Of a stretch of DNA of 64,000 nucleotides, positions 7,690 through 15,411 are shown piece after piece. The stretch's first letter is position 1, and the number at the start of each line of letters is the position of its first letter. The notes below the pieces were generated by a model. The model was not told the origin of the DNA and ran no database searches. It worked only from the letters and a program-made list of their open reading frames with translations. Origin of the DNA: an uncultured Legionella sp. (GTDB lineage Bacteria; Pseudomonadota; Gammaproteobacteria; Legionellales; Legionellaceae); assembly GCA_902168255.1 (NCBI GenBank), contig CABHON010000024.1, positions 1-64,000 of the forward strand. Direction: 5' to 3'. The translations under genes were made by a program, and so were the position numbers.

Positions 7690-8724
7690 TTAATTTTTAT
7701 TCTCCAAAAGCATTTTTTCAATTTCCTCTTTAAGAACATTTTGAATCTTTTCTTTGTCGATTCTAGCTCTGACATCTTTGGGGAAACTAATAGAATCATT
7801 GTTGTTACTATCTTTACGCCAGGAAAAAAGATGTTGTCCAGTTATACTCTTAACTTCAATTGAACTATTCTCTGTAGGTACATCATGAATAATTTTTTGT
7901 ACTTCTCTTTTTAACAGACGTTCTCCTAGCTTTCCTGTTTCTATTTTAGGAGCAAGCTGAATGAGTGCAGCAATGTACTCATCTCCTTTCTTTGCTAAAG
8001 CTCTAATCTCAGCGGCAGTTCTACTGCTCACTAAACGCATGTCTCCTATAGCATTAACTATTTCCGGCGGAATAGCTGCAAATGATAGTAAACGAATAAC
8101 TTCTACATCAGTTGTTGATAAAAGCTCCGGAAGTTCTTTCCTAGTAATTCTTTTATCTTCAATCGCTTCCGCGCAAAACATACCTAATGCGTAATTAGAA
8201 AGATTCTGCCTTTGCAAATTCTCTCTTATTTGTTGCTCAAAAGACTTTGTTTTAGTTGTATTGCGCACAACAACATCTAATTTTATGCCCGCTAATTTAG
8301 CCGCTCTCCATCGTCTTTCGCCGATAATTAATACATAATCGTAGTCATTGTCTTTTTCTGAGACTTCTACAATGCACGGTTGAATTTGCCCTCCAATTTT
8401 CATTGTGTTAGCAAGTTCTTCTAAATCACCTAATTCATTTTCTCTTCTGTCTTTTTTATTAGGAGATAAGCAAATTCTATGAGGATCTATTTTTAGAATT
8501 TTTTCCGATTCATCAACATTTTCAATAGTGCTAAATTTTTCATATGAACTTGTATTTTTTAAATTAAATAAATCGGAAGAGGGGAGTCTACTTTTAGAAG
8601 AAGATGACTCTAAATCTTTTTCTTTTAATGGCTGAATATGTGATAGTTCATCATAAATAGCGGCTAAACCAGTTTTTGGTTTATCTGCCATGTCTTTAGT
8701 CTTATTAGCCGTGTCTTTTTTCAT
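7690..8724 (-). CDS. parB: ParB-family plasmid partition protein
   Basis: A 344-aa DNA-binding partition protein. A lysine-rich disordered N-terminus (about 1-75) is followed by a ParB/Spo0J N-domain with the CTPase/DNA-binding motif GERRWRAAKLAG (about 135-146) and ENLQRQNLS. A helix-turn-helix region with LLSTTDVEVIRLLSFAAIP and a C-terminal dimerisation tail complete it. ParB proteins bind parS sites and load ParA ATPase for segregation. It starts 12 bases downstream of the parA stop, in the same operon, and is followed by an intrinsic terminator. No parS was identified with confidence; the AT-rich region upstream of parA is the natural place to look. Confidence 0.9.
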   Translation of the reverse strand: MKKDTANKTKDMADKPKTGLAAIYDELSHIQPLKEKDLESSSSKSRLPSSDLFNLKNTSSYEKFSTIENVDESEKILKIDPHRICLSPNKKDRRENELGDLEELANTMKIGGQIQPCIVEVSEKDNDYDYVLIIGERRWRAAKLAGIKLDVVVRNTTKTKSFEQQIRENLQRQNLSNYALGMFCAEAIEDKRITRKELPELLSTTDVEVIRLLSFAAIPPEIVNAIGDMRLVSSRTAAEIRALAKKGDEYIAALIQLAPKIETGKLGERLLKREVQKIIHDVPTENSSIEVKSITGQHLFSWRKDSNNNDSISFPKDVRARIDKEKIQNVLKEEIEKMLLENKN

Positions 8725-8736
8725 ATAATTATCCGA

Positions 8737-9879
8737 TTAACTCATGGCTTCCCATTTTCTAGTCATTAAAATTTCAAGTTCATCACAAACATTATTAGTC
8801 AATGATAAAGCTTTAGTAAATGTTTGCTTATTGCCGTCATATTTTTCAATTTCATAAAGAGTTTTCATTATAGCACTAGCTTTTTTTATGGCTTCTGAAT
8901 AATGAATTCTATTTTCCATAACAAAATCTCCCCAAGCCTTTTGGATAGAATTTTTTACGGCTTCACTTGAAACGCTATTTGGCTCAAATTTTGAAATTAA
9001 TACTCTGATGAATTGGTATTCCTTCTCTGGTAATCGTTCAAGCAGTTCACAAAGCATATAGAAATATTCATTTGTGCTTGTGAAGTCTAGCATGTTAGTT
9101 GGGCATGGAACTAATAAGCCATTTGCTGCGTATGCAGCATTAATTCCCAACATACCCATAGAAGGAGGGCAATCTAAAATTATAACGTCATATTTGTCAT
9201 AAACTTGCCTTAAACCTTCATTTAATAAATTATAGAACTCAAAATTTTTCCCTTTGGCGGCTTGTTCTGCAAAGTATAAAATAAGTTTGAATTCACATTC
9301 ATTTAATGAAATATTGGCTGGTATTAAATCAAGGCCATCCCAATAAGTTGTTCGTATGAGTGAGTTAAAATCATTGGTTTGACCAAGCAAAAAAGGCAGA
9401 AGAGTATCTTTTGATTCAACATCAATTTTTGGGATAAAACCAAATACTTGAGTTTCAGAACCTTGTGTATCACAATCAACAACAAGAACTCGATAGCCTT
9501 TTTGAGCAAAAGATTGGCCAACATGCGCTGCAGTTGTTGATTTAGTTACTCCGCCTTTAAAATTTGCTACGGCTATTATAAACGGTGAAGCGCCTTCTGG
9601 TTTGTGAGGTCTAGTGTTAAAGTAGTCTCTGCATTCATTAATCTCTTTTAAGGTATATACTAATCGTTTTGAATTCAATGTATTTGGAGCTGGGACATTT
9701 TTTTCAGCGATCATTTTTCTTACTTGAGTGGTTGATCTGCCTATCATAGTACATGCTTCTGTAAAGTTGAATGTTCTCAATACTTTTTTATCATACGGGC
9801 TATTTGAAGAAGCTCTAAGCGTTTTTATTACGCTTTCTCCATTTTCAGCTAGCTTTTTTAAAATATGTGATGCCGTCAT
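8737..9879 (-). CDS. parA: ParA-family partition ATPase with N-terminal HTH (type Ia)
   Basis: A 380-aa ATPase. Residues about 30-85 contain a winged or MerR-like HTH (FTEACTMIGRSTTQVRKMIAE), as in P1-type ParA proteins that autoregulate. The Walker region starts near residue 105 with the deviant Walker A FKGGVTKSTTAAHVG, and VLVVDCDTQGSE and VIILDCPPSMGML follow as Walker A' and B. ParA proteins form ATP-dependent gradients on the nucleoid that move ParB-parS complexes. ATG at 9879 is used. Two related TGC(N8-9)GCA inverted elements just upstream are plausible operators for its HTH. Complete and intact. Confidence 0.92.
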   Translation of the reverse strand: MTASHILKKLAENGESVIKTLRASSNSPYDKKVLRTFNFTEACTMIGRSTTQVRKMIAEKNVPAPNTLNSKRLVYTLKEINECRDYFNTRPHKPEGASPFIIAVANFKGGVTKSTTAAHVGQSFAQKGYRVLVVDCDTQGSETQVFGFIPKIDVESKDTLLPFLLGQTNDFNSLIRTTYWDGLDLIPANISLNECEFKLILYFAEQAAKGKNFEFYNLLNEGLRQVYDKYDVIILDCPPSMGMLGINAAYAANGLLVPCPTNMLDFTSTNEYFYMLCELLERLPEKEYQFIRVLISKFEPNSVSSEAVKNSIQKAWGDFVMENRIHYSEAIKKASAIMKTLYEIEKYDGNKQTFTKALSLTNNVCDELEILMTRKWEAMS

Positions 9880-9923
9880 AAGTACCCTTTAAATTACATG
9901 TATAGTTATTTTTTCTACAGTTT

Positions 9924-9957
9924 GCGTAATATAGCATGGTTTGCAAAAATAATGCAA
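9924..9957 (-). promoter_or_regulatory. tandem inverted elements upstream of parA, candidate ParA operator
   Basis: Read on the minus strand, two similar imperfect inverted elements occur side by side, TGC-ATTATTTTT-GCAAA and TGC-TATATTAC-GCAAA. They lie about 45-80 bases upstream of the parA start codon, where type Ia ParA proteins usually bind to repress their own operon. The spacing and similarity are seen; the binding is inferred. Confidence 0.4.
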
Positions 9958-10187
9958 TATTCTTTTTTTTTAAACATAATATTTTTTTGTAATTGCTCAT
10001 TGGTTTTTTTAGTATATTAAATATATGTGGCACTATTATTAATTTATTGTTGGAGTTGGCATTTAGTTGGCTGCTTCAGAAAAACTGTATATATTATTAT
10101 TGTAAAAGAGCAAAATTATGCTTTTACTGAAAATTTGTATATTACTTGACATGAAAAACATTATGAAATTTCATGGCCAAGATTAAG

Positions 10188-10210
10188 TTATCCCCAGAAA
10201 ATGTGGATAA
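10188..10210. other. paired DnaA boxes, candidate replication origin region
   Basis: A near-consensus DnaA box (TTATCCCCA, 10188-10196) faces a perfect one (TGTGGATAA, complement of TTATCCACA, 10202-10210). They lie in the otherwise gene-free, very AT-rich stretch 9880-10341 beside parA. A 12-bp palindrome ATGAAATTTCAT lies at 10162-10173 and a partial repeat of TTATGAAATTT recurs near 10313. No iteron array is visible. An oriV is a reasonable reading, but the rep gene lies 3 kb away, so the true origin could be elsewhere. Confidence 0.4.
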
Positions 10211-10341
10211 CTTCATTAATGTATAGATATTAAGCAAAGACTCCTATCGTTTGGTATACAGTGCTAACATATACTTTTTTGAAACAAAGAGCATTGTAAA
10301 ATCGAAATATCTTATGAAATTTTGATAGAAAAGAGGTAAAT

Positions 10342-10773
10342 ATGATAAATGGTGATAGCAAACAACCTATATATGATAATTTAATCAATACTTTTATTCA
10401 AAAAGTTCGAGAAGCGAAAGGCTATACGTTTGAACATGAGACAATTGTGGAGGAATTTTTGAGTCTCGATGAAGAAAAGAGGGCGCTTGTTGTTAAAGGA
10501 TATATGGAGGCCAAAGAAAAGGTCTTGAAAGAAAATTGTAATTTTAGATTAATTGCTATTGGGCTTGATATAGCTTATTGCTTTGGGTTTTCAGATGATC
10601 TCGACTCAAGATCAAGCTGGTTATTGCAATCTTGTTTATTTGTTCGCCAGCAATATAAAGTTAAAAAAATTGTTGGAATTGTTACAGAAAAAAACTATAA
10701 AAAAGAACCAACTTATGATTTTTGTATGATTGAATTTAATGAAGCATCAGAAGAAAGTAGAATCTTTCACTGA
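10342..10773 (+). CDS. hypothetical protein, 143 aa
   Basis: An ATG at 10342 follows a good ribosome binding site (AAGAGG) at a normal distance. The protein is soluble and charged: an N-terminal acidic helical half (IVEEFLSLDEEKRALVVKGYMEA) and a more hydrophobic C-terminal half with CLFVRQQYKVKKIVGIV. No signal peptide, membrane segment or known motif is seen. It stands alone on the plus strand beside the candidate origin and parA, so a plasmid maintenance role is possible but not shown. Confidence 0.6.
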   Translation: MINGDSKQPIYDNLINTFIQKVREAKGYTFEHETIVEEFLSLDEEKRALVVKGYMEAKEKVLKENCNFRLIAIGLDIAYCFGFSDDLDSRSSWLLQSCLFVRQQYKVKKIVGIVTEKNYKKEPTYDFCMIEFNEASEESRIFH

Positions 10774-10789
10774 AGTTTTTCTTATCTTA

Positions 10790-11401
10790 TCACCATTTTA
10801 CGTGTAATGTAGGTAAATTTGATACATTGTAACGGGCAAAGATGAGTGTGCTGCTTAATTCATTATTGATTGTAAGACGATTGTATCGTAAGGTTCCTTC
10901 TAATGTATAACTAAGCCGCTCAGCAATTTTTTGACTGCGGATGTTATCTTCTGCGCAGGTAATGGCAATTCGTTTAACTTTTAACTCTTGAAAAGCATAT
11001 TGCGTTAGCGCATTAACTGCTTCGGTCATAAAACCTAATTTTGAACAAGTAGTTCGAATCCAATAGCCTGTTTCAATACACGGAATTGTCCAGTCGAAGT
11101 GATGAAAGCCCGTTCCTCCAATGAAATCACCTGTTTCTTGATTAAAAATAAACAAGGGCAAATATGGTTCATCATTATTTTTTAAAATCCAATTAGCTGC
11201 GGCTAATCGGCAAAATTCTTCCGTTTCGTTAACAGAAGGGGCTGTATTTGCCCATGGCATATAGGGGCGTAGTTCATTGAGTGATTCCAGAACTGCAGCA
11301 TTGACTATTGGCCCGTCTCCAACTTGTGGGGGTCTTAATAATAGCCTTGGTGTTGTAATGGGAACAGGCAAATTAAATAGTATTGATTTCATGAGCTTCA
11401 T
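10790..11401 (-). CDS. GNAT N-acetyltransferase, RimJ/RimL-like
   Basis: About 203 aa from ATG at 11401; the frame is open to another ATG at 11449 that would overlap the upstream gene. The protein starts with TPRLLLRPPQVGD, typical of the RimJ/RimL group. It continues with FIGGTGFHHFDW and IETGYWIRTTCSKLGFMTEAV, which corresponds to the acetyl-CoA binding region, and ends with ED.RSQKIAERLSYTLEGTLR. Such enzymes acetylate the N-termini of ribosomal or other proteins, or small molecules. It is the last gene of the minus-strand series that begins with the PspA-like gene. Substrate unknown. Confidence 0.85.
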   Translation of the reverse strand: MKLMKSILFNLPVPITTPRLLLRPPQVGDGPIVNAAVLESLNELRPYMPWANTAPSVNETEEFCRLAAANWILKNNDEPYLPLFIFNQETGDFIGGTGFHHFDWTIPCIETGYWIRTTCSKLGFMTEAVNALTQYAFQELKVKRIAITCAEDNIRSQKIAERLSYTLEGTLRYNRLTINNELSSTLIFARYNVSNLPTLHVKW

Positions 11402-11426
11402 TATTTTAACTGTGAGAGAAATTGTA

Positions 11427-11645
11427 TCACATAAGCTTTGTGAAGACATTTTTCAGTGATGACCATTTTATGAATGTGATTGAAAGCGCAATTCCTATCA
11501 ATGACATAAGATGCGTTGAAAACAGAAGATCACTGATTATGCATAAAATAGGGATGCTCCACTTTTTGCTGATGAGTAAAATCAGAAACGATGCAACCCC
11601 AAGAAACAGAGGAAGTAGCCTTATAAACAGTAGTATAACAAACAT
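11427..11645 (-). CDS. small inner-membrane protein, 72 aa
   Basis: ATG at 11645 is preceded by AAGGTG at six bases, better than the GTG at 11654. The protein is mostly hydrophobic with two or three membrane segments (MFVILLFIRLLPLFLGVASF; then a second near IGIALSITFI) separated by short basic loops. It lies 72 bases after the 152-aa membrane protein gene in the PspA-led series. An overlapping plus-strand ORF here is less hydrophobic and less gene-like. No family recognised; a role at the membrane with PspA is inferred from context only. Confidence 0.55.
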   Translation of the reverse strand: MFVILLFIRLLPLFLGVASFLILLISKKWSIPILCIISDLLFSTHLMSLIGIALSITFIKWSSLKNVFTKLM

Positions 11646-11717
11646 AGTATGCACCTTTTGCGTTGATTACATTCACTGCGCTCAAAAAATTGGTAAAAAC
11701 TTTATGAGCACTCTATT

Positions 11718-12176
11718 TTAAACGGTAGATTCTTTCATGCCTGAAATTATTCCTCTTTTTTGTAAAGAAGCTAACAGTATGCTGTCCAATTCCAATCGTT
11801 TATGTAACGATTTTTCAAGACGAATAGATAATGCCGCTTTTTCTTCATGATGTTTATTCCAAAGACACCAGCCAAAAAAACTGATAGTTGCCAATGCCAG
11901 TGTTATACCTATGATCTCAGCTATCAACATGGAATGGTGTGAGAAAAAATCAGTTATCGTGAGACTCGTGTTATCTAGGTTATTGAGCATTTCTTGTAAT
12001 GGATCATTGGTTGTGGTGTTTTCTTCGGTGTTATTGTCCCCAATAGCGCCTAATAAAGCACTTAATAAAGCCATCATACTTAACATGGCAACACCACTAA
12101 AAATAAGTGTATAGTTTCCTGTTAATAGCCCCATTATCATAAAAATGGGGAGTAATATAAGTAGTAGTAAGTTCAT
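11718..12176 (-). CDS. membrane protein, 152 aa, partner of PspA-like protein
   Basis: Starts 11 bases after the PspA-like stop. The N-terminus has two closely spaced membrane segments (LLLLILLPIFMIMGLL and IFSGVAMLSMMALLSALLGA). A polar acidic linker rich in Asn and Thr (40-75) and a third membrane segment (IIGITLALATISFFGWCLW) follow. The cytoplasmic tail contains the coiled-coil-like stretch EEKAALSIRLEKSLHKRLELD. The arrangement resembles phage-shock membrane adaptors in which a tail recruits PspA, but no sequence match to PspB or PspC is evident. Confidence 0.7.
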   Translation of the reverse strand: MNLLLLILLPIFMIMGLLTGNYTLIFSGVAMLSMMALLSALLGAIGDNNTEENTTTNDPLQEMLNNLDNTSLTITDFFSHHSMLIAEIIGITLALATISFFGWCLWNKHHEEKAALSIRLEKSLHKRLELDSILLASLQKRGIISGMKESTV

Positions 12177-12186
12177 ACAAGCCTCA

Positions 12187-12878
12187 CTAAGTATTTTGAT
12201 TGTATCGATTTAAAATTTCTTCTACAGATGGCTTATTGGGATTCATTATGCCCGCCTCAATTAGCTTGTCGTCTAAATCTTGTCCCGTATCTTCTCTGTG
12301 AAGTTTTTCAGCCGCTTTAAGCTGTGTAAGTTCGTATTGTTGTTTTTCCTCAATTCGCTTAGCTAAAGCAGCCATATCGTTTAACTCAGGGCTAAAATCT
12401 TTACCTACCGCTTCGGCTGTTTCTCTTAGCGCTTCATTCATGCTGAATTGTGCTTTGAATAAAGCAATTTGACTTTTTCGTTCATTAATTTGATCTCTCA
12501 TTTTTTTTCGTTGCTCATTTAAAGTATTTTCAGCTTTCAAAAGATTTTCGTTCTGTACTTCACGTGTTTTTAACTCAGATTCTAAGTCGGCTATTTTTTG
12601 AGCAATTTCCTCAGCCAAATCCAGTTCTTTTTTCTTAAGGCATGATTGTATATGTTTATCATATTCCTTCAGTTTATTTTTTATCTGTTGTATTTCTTTT
12701 TCTGAATTTTCTCGATTTGTCATCACAGTTTTTAACGCTTTAGTACTTTTTTCGAGTAACTCGTCGGATTCGCGTATTTTTTGCTCAAAAATTCTTAAAC
12801 TTTGTTTGTCAACGATTTTTCACCTATTTCATTGGCGCCACCTTTAAAAGCGGTAAAAATATTTTTTAAAATTTTCAT
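12187..12878 (-). pseudogene. PspA/IM30-like gene with a -1 frameshift near its 5' end
   Basis: ATG at 12878 opens MKILKNIFTAFKGGANEIGEK and then runs into a stop. In the next frame, starting at the A-run 12816-12820, the sequence continues as IVDKQSLRIFEQKIRESDELLEK and runs open to 12187. One extra A in the run would give one uninterrupted protein of about 230 aa, the usual PspA length. The long frame is coiled coil throughout (KLKEYDKHIQSCLKKKELDL; ALRETAEAVG), as in PspA proteins that form rods at stressed membranes. A shorter start (GTG 12726) would drop the N-terminal membrane-binding helix. Sequencing error, real inactivation and slippage in the A-run are all possible. Confidence 0.75.
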
Positions 12879-12920
12879 GTTTTAACCTCTCTAATTGTTA
12901 AGCTATATACGCAACTAAGT

Positions 12921-13012
12921 TTGCATATATGCAACTATTTTGGCATTAATAAAGTGTTGTGTCAAGTGGTTTTGCAAATAAATTGGCAAATATGCTAATA
13001 TGTCGACATATT
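12921..13012. promoter_or_regulatory. palindromes in the divergent pspA-like / DUF6471 intergenic region
   Basis: Between the divergent starts at 12878 and 13033 lie a perfect 14-bp palindrome TTGCATATATGCAA (12921-12934) and a perfect 16-bp palindrome AATATGTCGACATATT (12997-13012, 20 bases before the DUF6471 ATG). Related GCAAATA half-sites lie between them. They look like operators for the small regulator at 13033 acting on both directions; binding is inferred. Confidence 0.5.
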
Positions 13013-13032
13013 TAAGTTTTTAAAATAACGCT

Positions 13033-13284
13033 ATGATTGAATACGACTGGTTGAGTGCCCCAAAAAAAATAATTAAATCAGAAATGGCTAAGCGCAATAT
13101 GACTCAACTTGAATTGGCCAATCGCCTTACTTCTATGGGGATACCAGAAACAAAAATAAGCATAGGTAGCAAATTATCTCGAGGTACTTTTGGTGCTATT
13201 TTTTTCTTTCAATGTATGAAAGCTATGGGAGTTAGTCATCTTGCGTTAACAGATGATTTTTTTATATCCTCAGAAAAAGAGTAA
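13033..13284 (+). CDS. DUF6471-like small HTH regulator
   Basis: 83 aa. The core KSEMAKRNMTQLELANRL, then ISIGSKLSRGTFGAIFFFQC and MKAMGV, matches the pattern of DUF6471 proteins, which look like short XRE-type DNA-binding proteins. A clear relative lies at 37021 (shared spacing of T.LAN/DLV, KL.RG.F..AFF, and L.L...FF.SS). It is the first gene of a plus-strand operon of membrane and secreted proteins, with a palindrome just before its start. Autoregulation of the divergent region is a reasonable inference. DNA binding has not been shown here. Confidence 0.75.
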   Translation: MIEYDWLSAPKKIIKSEMAKRNMTQLELANRLTSMGIPETKISIGSKLSRGTFGAIFFFQCMKAMGVSHLALTDDFFISSEKE

Positions 13285-13301
13285 AATTTAAAGGGAGTCT
13301 A

Positions 13302-13916
13302 ATGAATACATCAACAATAAAAGCTTTTTTCAATGAGCATCGTCAAATTCTCCAAGCATTAGGAGTAATGATTATTATGTTTGCTGCATTTTTCTATGTT
13401 TTTCATCCATTTAGGCAAATGGAAATCCAGTCATATCCGTGGAAGAAAATGGAAATTCAACAGATTTATAAAATGATTTCAAATCCCTATTTCGCAACGG
13501 GTGAACAAGCTTATTATTGCCCTCAATACCTGGCTTTAACTTCTAGCCCACTGACGGAATTACATTTTTATTATAAAAGTGAATTATTTGCCGAGGTTGA
13601 AACTGTTCAAAGTTATAAATCTATTTGCCAAAAATGGTTGCCAGTCTTTTATGAACATTACAAACAAAAACAATCAGATCCTAAGCCTATTGGCGCATTT
13701 TATTCAACAACACTATGGGATACAATATTGGCTAATCTTTATGATGATAATAGGAATACTTATATAAAGGAGTATAGAGAACAGCGTATGCTCTATGTTA
13801 AAAATGCTTCAAATTGTCACTTAACTAAAGATAAGAAAAATGTTCAATGCCAGATGGAATTTGAAAGTAAAAACGCATTTGAAAAAGAAAATATGGATAA
13901 AGAGGTAAATTCATGA
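13302..13916 (+). CDS. membrane-anchored hypothetical protein, 204 aa
   Basis: Starts after GGGAG, 17 bases beyond the regulator. One N-terminal membrane segment (ALGVMIIMFAAFFYVF, about 20-35) anchors a large extracytoplasmic domain. The domain has several cysteines (YYCPQYL, SICQKWL, NCHLTK, VQCQME) that could form disulfides, and is aromatic-rich in the middle. No known family. The stop overlaps the start of the next gene (ATGA), so the two are translationally coupled. With its two neighbours it forms a set of small anchored periplasmic proteins next to an M48 protease. Confidence 0.7.
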   Translation: MNTSTIKAFFNEHRQILQALGVMIIMFAAFFYVFHPFRQMEIQSYPWKKMEIQQIYKMISNPYFATGEQAYYCPQYLALTSSPLTELHFYYKSELFAEVETVQSYKSICQKWLPVFYEHYKQKQSDPKPIGAFYSTTLWDTILANLYDDNRNTYIKEYREQRMLYVKNASNCHLTKDKKNVQCQMEFESKNAFEKENMDKEVNS

Positions 13917-14326
13917 AAAAACTATTTAATAGATTCACCTATAATGAGAAAGTTTTTCTTTTTGTCGTTGTCGCATCAATTTTATTGAAAACCATTATTA
14001 TGGTTCCTGTTTGGATGACAGATTATCAATTTTGGAAAATTAATGGATATTCAAAAGAAGGTACTATGCCTATGAATCAATCGTCATTAATGATTCCAAA
14101 AGAGCAGGGCATTTATTATTGTATGGATATGAAAGCACTTTCTGGTAAATCAGCATTCAAAGATACCATATCCGTGGGTGGCATACATAAGCCTCACTGC
14201 GGTTGTCTTGGTTTAGAAGATAATGCTGTCGTAAAATATAAGTTGCTGAAAGATAAAATTGTTTATCAGTGCCGCTCAGAAATTTTAATTACTCAACATA
14301 TTCCTGCTTCATTGGAGAAATCATAA
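13913..14326 (+). CDS. membrane-anchored hypothetical protein, 137 aa
   Basis: The start overlaps the previous stop by four bases. An N-terminal membrane segment (VFLFVVVASILLKTIIMVPVW) is followed by a periplasmic domain with cysteines at YYCMDM, PHCGCLG and YQCRSE. The pattern of 'reads like IYYC..' after a short anchored stem resembles the preceding protein (AYYCPQYL), suggesting distant relatedness or a shared fold. No family recognised. The next gene starts one base after its stop. Confidence 0.68.
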   Translation: MKKLFNRFTYNEKVFLFVVVASILLKTIIMVPVWMTDYQFWKINGYSKEGTMPMNQSSLMIPKEQGIYYCMDMKALSGKSAFKDTISVGGIHKPHCGCLGLEDNAVVKYKLLKDKIVYQCRSEILITQHIPASLEKS

Positions 14327-14327
14327 T

Positions 14328-14873
14328 ATGAAAAAATCACTTGCTATCGTGTTGACGGTTATTAGCGTCATAATTGGCTTGTTTTTATCTAAGTTTTATT
14401 GGACATTTTCAGCAGAAACGATAGACGCGCCAACATGGCTTATGTTTGCCAGTTCATTTTTTTCGTTTGTATTGATATTGTGCTCTGTTATCAGTCTCTA
14501 CAAAACGGCTAGAAGTAAAAAAAATCTTCGAATCGCCCTGAATTTTGTTTTATCTACCTTGATCGTTTCCGCTTTTTTAACATCGGGAGTGAGTTGGTTG
14601 AATAGCGCTATTTTTAATAGCTTACATAGTGGTCGAGGTTTCATCAATCAATCGGAAATTAAAAACCCAATCATTTGTGGTCATGCTCGTGATGTACACG
14701 GTGATCTATTGAAAATATCTACCAATTTTCACAAAAAGAAAGATGATCTCACTTATAGCACAGTGCTTTGTCCGTCAATTATTTATAAAACGGATCAGGT
14801 TATTATAGATAAAGGTCTTGTGGATGCTATAGAAAAAAATAGACAAAAGAGAAATTCTGATTCGATGAATTAA
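14328..14873 (+). CDS. inner-membrane protein, 181 aa
   Basis: Three probable membrane segments (LAIVLTVISVIIGLFLSKFY; WLMFASSFFSFVLILCSVIS; LNFVLSTLIVSAFLTSGVS) precede a C-terminal extracytoplasmic domain with two cysteines (ICGHARD and VLCPSII). It is packed tightly between the 137-aa gene and the secreted 165-aa gene. Cysteine-bearing periplasmic parts recur in the three consecutive products, pointing to one envelope complex. No family recognised. Confidence 0.68.
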   Translation: MKKSLAIVLTVISVIIGLFLSKFYWTFSAETIDAPTWLMFASSFFSFVLILCSVISLYKTARSKKNLRIALNFVLSTLIVSAFLTSGVSWLNSAIFNSLHSGRGFINQSEIKNPIICGHARDVHGDLLKISTNFHKKKDDLTYSTVLCPSIIYKTDQVIIDKGLVDAIEKNRQKRNSDSMN

Positions 14874-14891
14874 TTATTATAGGTGCAAAAA

Positions 14892-15389
14892 ATGAAAAAG
14901 TTACGTGCAATTTTTCTGGTTATTCCCTTTATATGTGGGTGTATTAATGTTTTTGCGGGTTCTGTGACAAATATGTCTGAATCTAGCAATGGCGGGGTAG
15001 TCAGTCAAACACTAACGCTTGCTACTGTTGTTAATACATTAGATGAGCGCGGATATGACAATATTCAAATGATAAAGAAAAAATCTGATGATGCCTATAT
15101 TGTCCAAGCGAGTAAAAATGGCGACGGCGCAGAGCTTTTTTTTCTTAATGCAGATGGCACTATTACCATGATTACGCCAAATATGCATGTTATTACTTCT
15201 GCTTGGTCTCCTCGTGATGTTCAAGAGGCCAATGATGCGTATATTGCTGCTGTGAATCATGCCCCTATTTATTTTGGAGTTGATACTAATAATAAAGCGA
15301 CTCTTAGCGATAATCCTAGCAGAACGGGTAGGGCTGGAACAATATTAGATTATAACAAAGAAACAAACACCGTAACAAAGGTACTATAG
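14892..15389 (+). CDS. secreted hypothetical protein, 165 aa
   Basis: ATG at 14892 (after AGGTG) is preferred to the upstream GTG because it places a clean Sec signal peptide at the N-terminus (MKKLRAIFLVIPFICGCINV, cleavage probably after FAG). The mature part contains a short repeat-like PepSY-type feel (TLATVVNTLDERGYDNIQM then KKSDDAYIVQASKNG.GAELFFLNADGTI), which is typical of periplasmic inhibitor-like domains. That comparison is an impression, not a search result. It lies immediately before the M48 protease, for which it could be a partner or regulator. Confidence 0.65.
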   Translation: MKKLRAIFLVIPFICGCINVFAGSVTNMSESSNGGVVSQTLTLATVVNTLDERGYDNIQMIKKKSDDAYIVQASKNGDGAELFFLNADGTITMITPNMHVITSAWSPRDVQEANDAYIAAVNHAPIYFGVDTNNKATLSDNPSRTGRAGTILDYNKETNTVTKVL

Positions 15390-15411
15390 TAGTGAATAAA
15401 GGAGGCCAATA

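Noticed and set aside
9845-10033. Minus-strand 62-aa ORF overlapping the parA start and promoter
   Set aside because: It covers the probable parA operators and has a composition like translated AT-rich intergenic DNA.
11422-11721. Plus-strand 99-aa ORF opposite the small membrane protein
   Set aside because: The opposite frame encodes clear membrane segments and has a ribosome site; this frame has neither.
13302-14873. Reading the three membrane genes as part of a type IV secretion apparatus
   Set aside because: Lengths and motifs do not match VirB proteins, no ATPase is present, and the neighbours are a protease and PspA-like genes.
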